This document shows positions 14,890 to 15,030 of a stretch of DNA of 15,030 nt, one piece after another. Source of the stretch: Chloroflexota bacterium (GTDB taxonomy: Bacteria; Chloroflexota; Anaerolineae; Anaerolineales; UBA4823); assembly GCA_021849525.1 (NCBI GenBank), contig JAJZSS010000005.1, positions 1-15,030 on the forward strand. Direction: 5' to 3'. Below the pieces are notes generated by a model. It was not told the origin of the DNA, did no database searches, and was given only the letters and a program-made list of their open reading frames with translations. Position 1 is the first letter of the stretch; every line of letters starts with the position of its first letter. Both the position numbers and the translations under genes were made by a program.

Positions 14890-14922
14890 GCCTTAAGGCG
14901 TTTCGGCCACTGGCTTTTTCGT

Positions 14923-15030
14923 TCAAGCCAGGGTTTCAGAAACCTGCATATTCCTCCGCTGCTTCTCGGCTGCCTTCATGGTATCTGCTGAGAGCCCGGC
15001 AGGGTCGCACATGAAATACGACTGATCTTG
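14923..15030 (-). CDS. C-terminal end of an unrecognised protein (enters from right edge)
   Basis: On the minus strand an open frame runs from the window edge to a TGA at 14923-14925 and encodes 35 residues, beginning QDQSYFMCDPAGLSADTM and ending in a charged, helix-prone tail (KAAEKQRRNMQ) and SETLA. The frame is uninterrupted, and no other frame in this stretch looks better, but 35 residues are too few to name a family. A non-coding explanation cannot be excluded. Confidence 0.4.
   Translation of the reverse strand, partial: QDQSYFMCDPAGLSADTMKAAEKQRRNMQVSETLA

Overview
The window looks like chromosomal DNA of a Chloroflexota bacterium, most likely an Anaerolineae-type anaerobe. This assignment is an inference from gene style (long Pro/Thr linkers on exported proteins, a free-standing Roadblock protein, the pth-mfd pair fused to accessory genes); no rRNA or other marker is present to prove it. 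No insertion sequence, phage gene, tRNA or CRISPR array was seen. The DNA is moderately GC-rich in the central operon and more AT-rich at the right end.

Left part (1-2534): the first codons of pyrG (CTP synthase) leave the window on the minus strand. A Roadblock/LC7 gene lies upstream of it, ending at a hairpin terminator. Divergent from these is a KimA-type potassium importer gene.

Centre (2602-12382): a tightly packed plus-strand array. It starts with an exported, membrane-anchored protein with a Pro/Thr linker, then pth and mfd (a classical bacterial pair). Three bases after mfd begins a five-gene block: a PglC-like phosphoglycosyl transferase, E1-alpha and E1-beta of a thiamine-diphosphate 2-oxo acid dehydrogenase, a fusion of a lipoyl domain with a PglD/NeuD-like sugar acyltransferase, and a DegT/PglE-like PLP aminotransferase. 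Junctions are 4-base overlaps or gaps of about 25 bases.

This five-gene block is the highlight. PglC, PglD and PglE homologues normally make and load an N-acylated amino sugar (bacillosamine type) onto a lipid carrier, with acetyl-CoA as acyl donor. Here two E1 genes sit inside the block, and the acyltransferase carries its own lipoyl arm plus a peripheral-subunit-binding-like segment in front of the sugar acyltransferase. The architecture is that of a 2-oxo acid dehydrogenase E2 whose catalytic domain has been replaced by a hexapeptide sugar acyltransferase. The inferred pathway is: 2-oxo acid -> acyl-lipoyl (E1) -> N-acyl sugar nucleotide (amine from the aminotransferase) -> lipid-linked sugar (phosphoglycosyl transferase), possibly without CoA. 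The 4,6-dehydratase and the E3 dihydrolipoamide dehydrogenase it would need are not in the window.

Right part (12466-15030): a UbiA/MenA-like membrane prenyltransferase ends at a strong bidirectional terminator shared with a convergent deoxynucleoside kinase gene. Further right are a DUF2200 gene (minus), an inverted repeat, and the C-terminal end of an unrecognised minus-strand gene that enters from the right edge.
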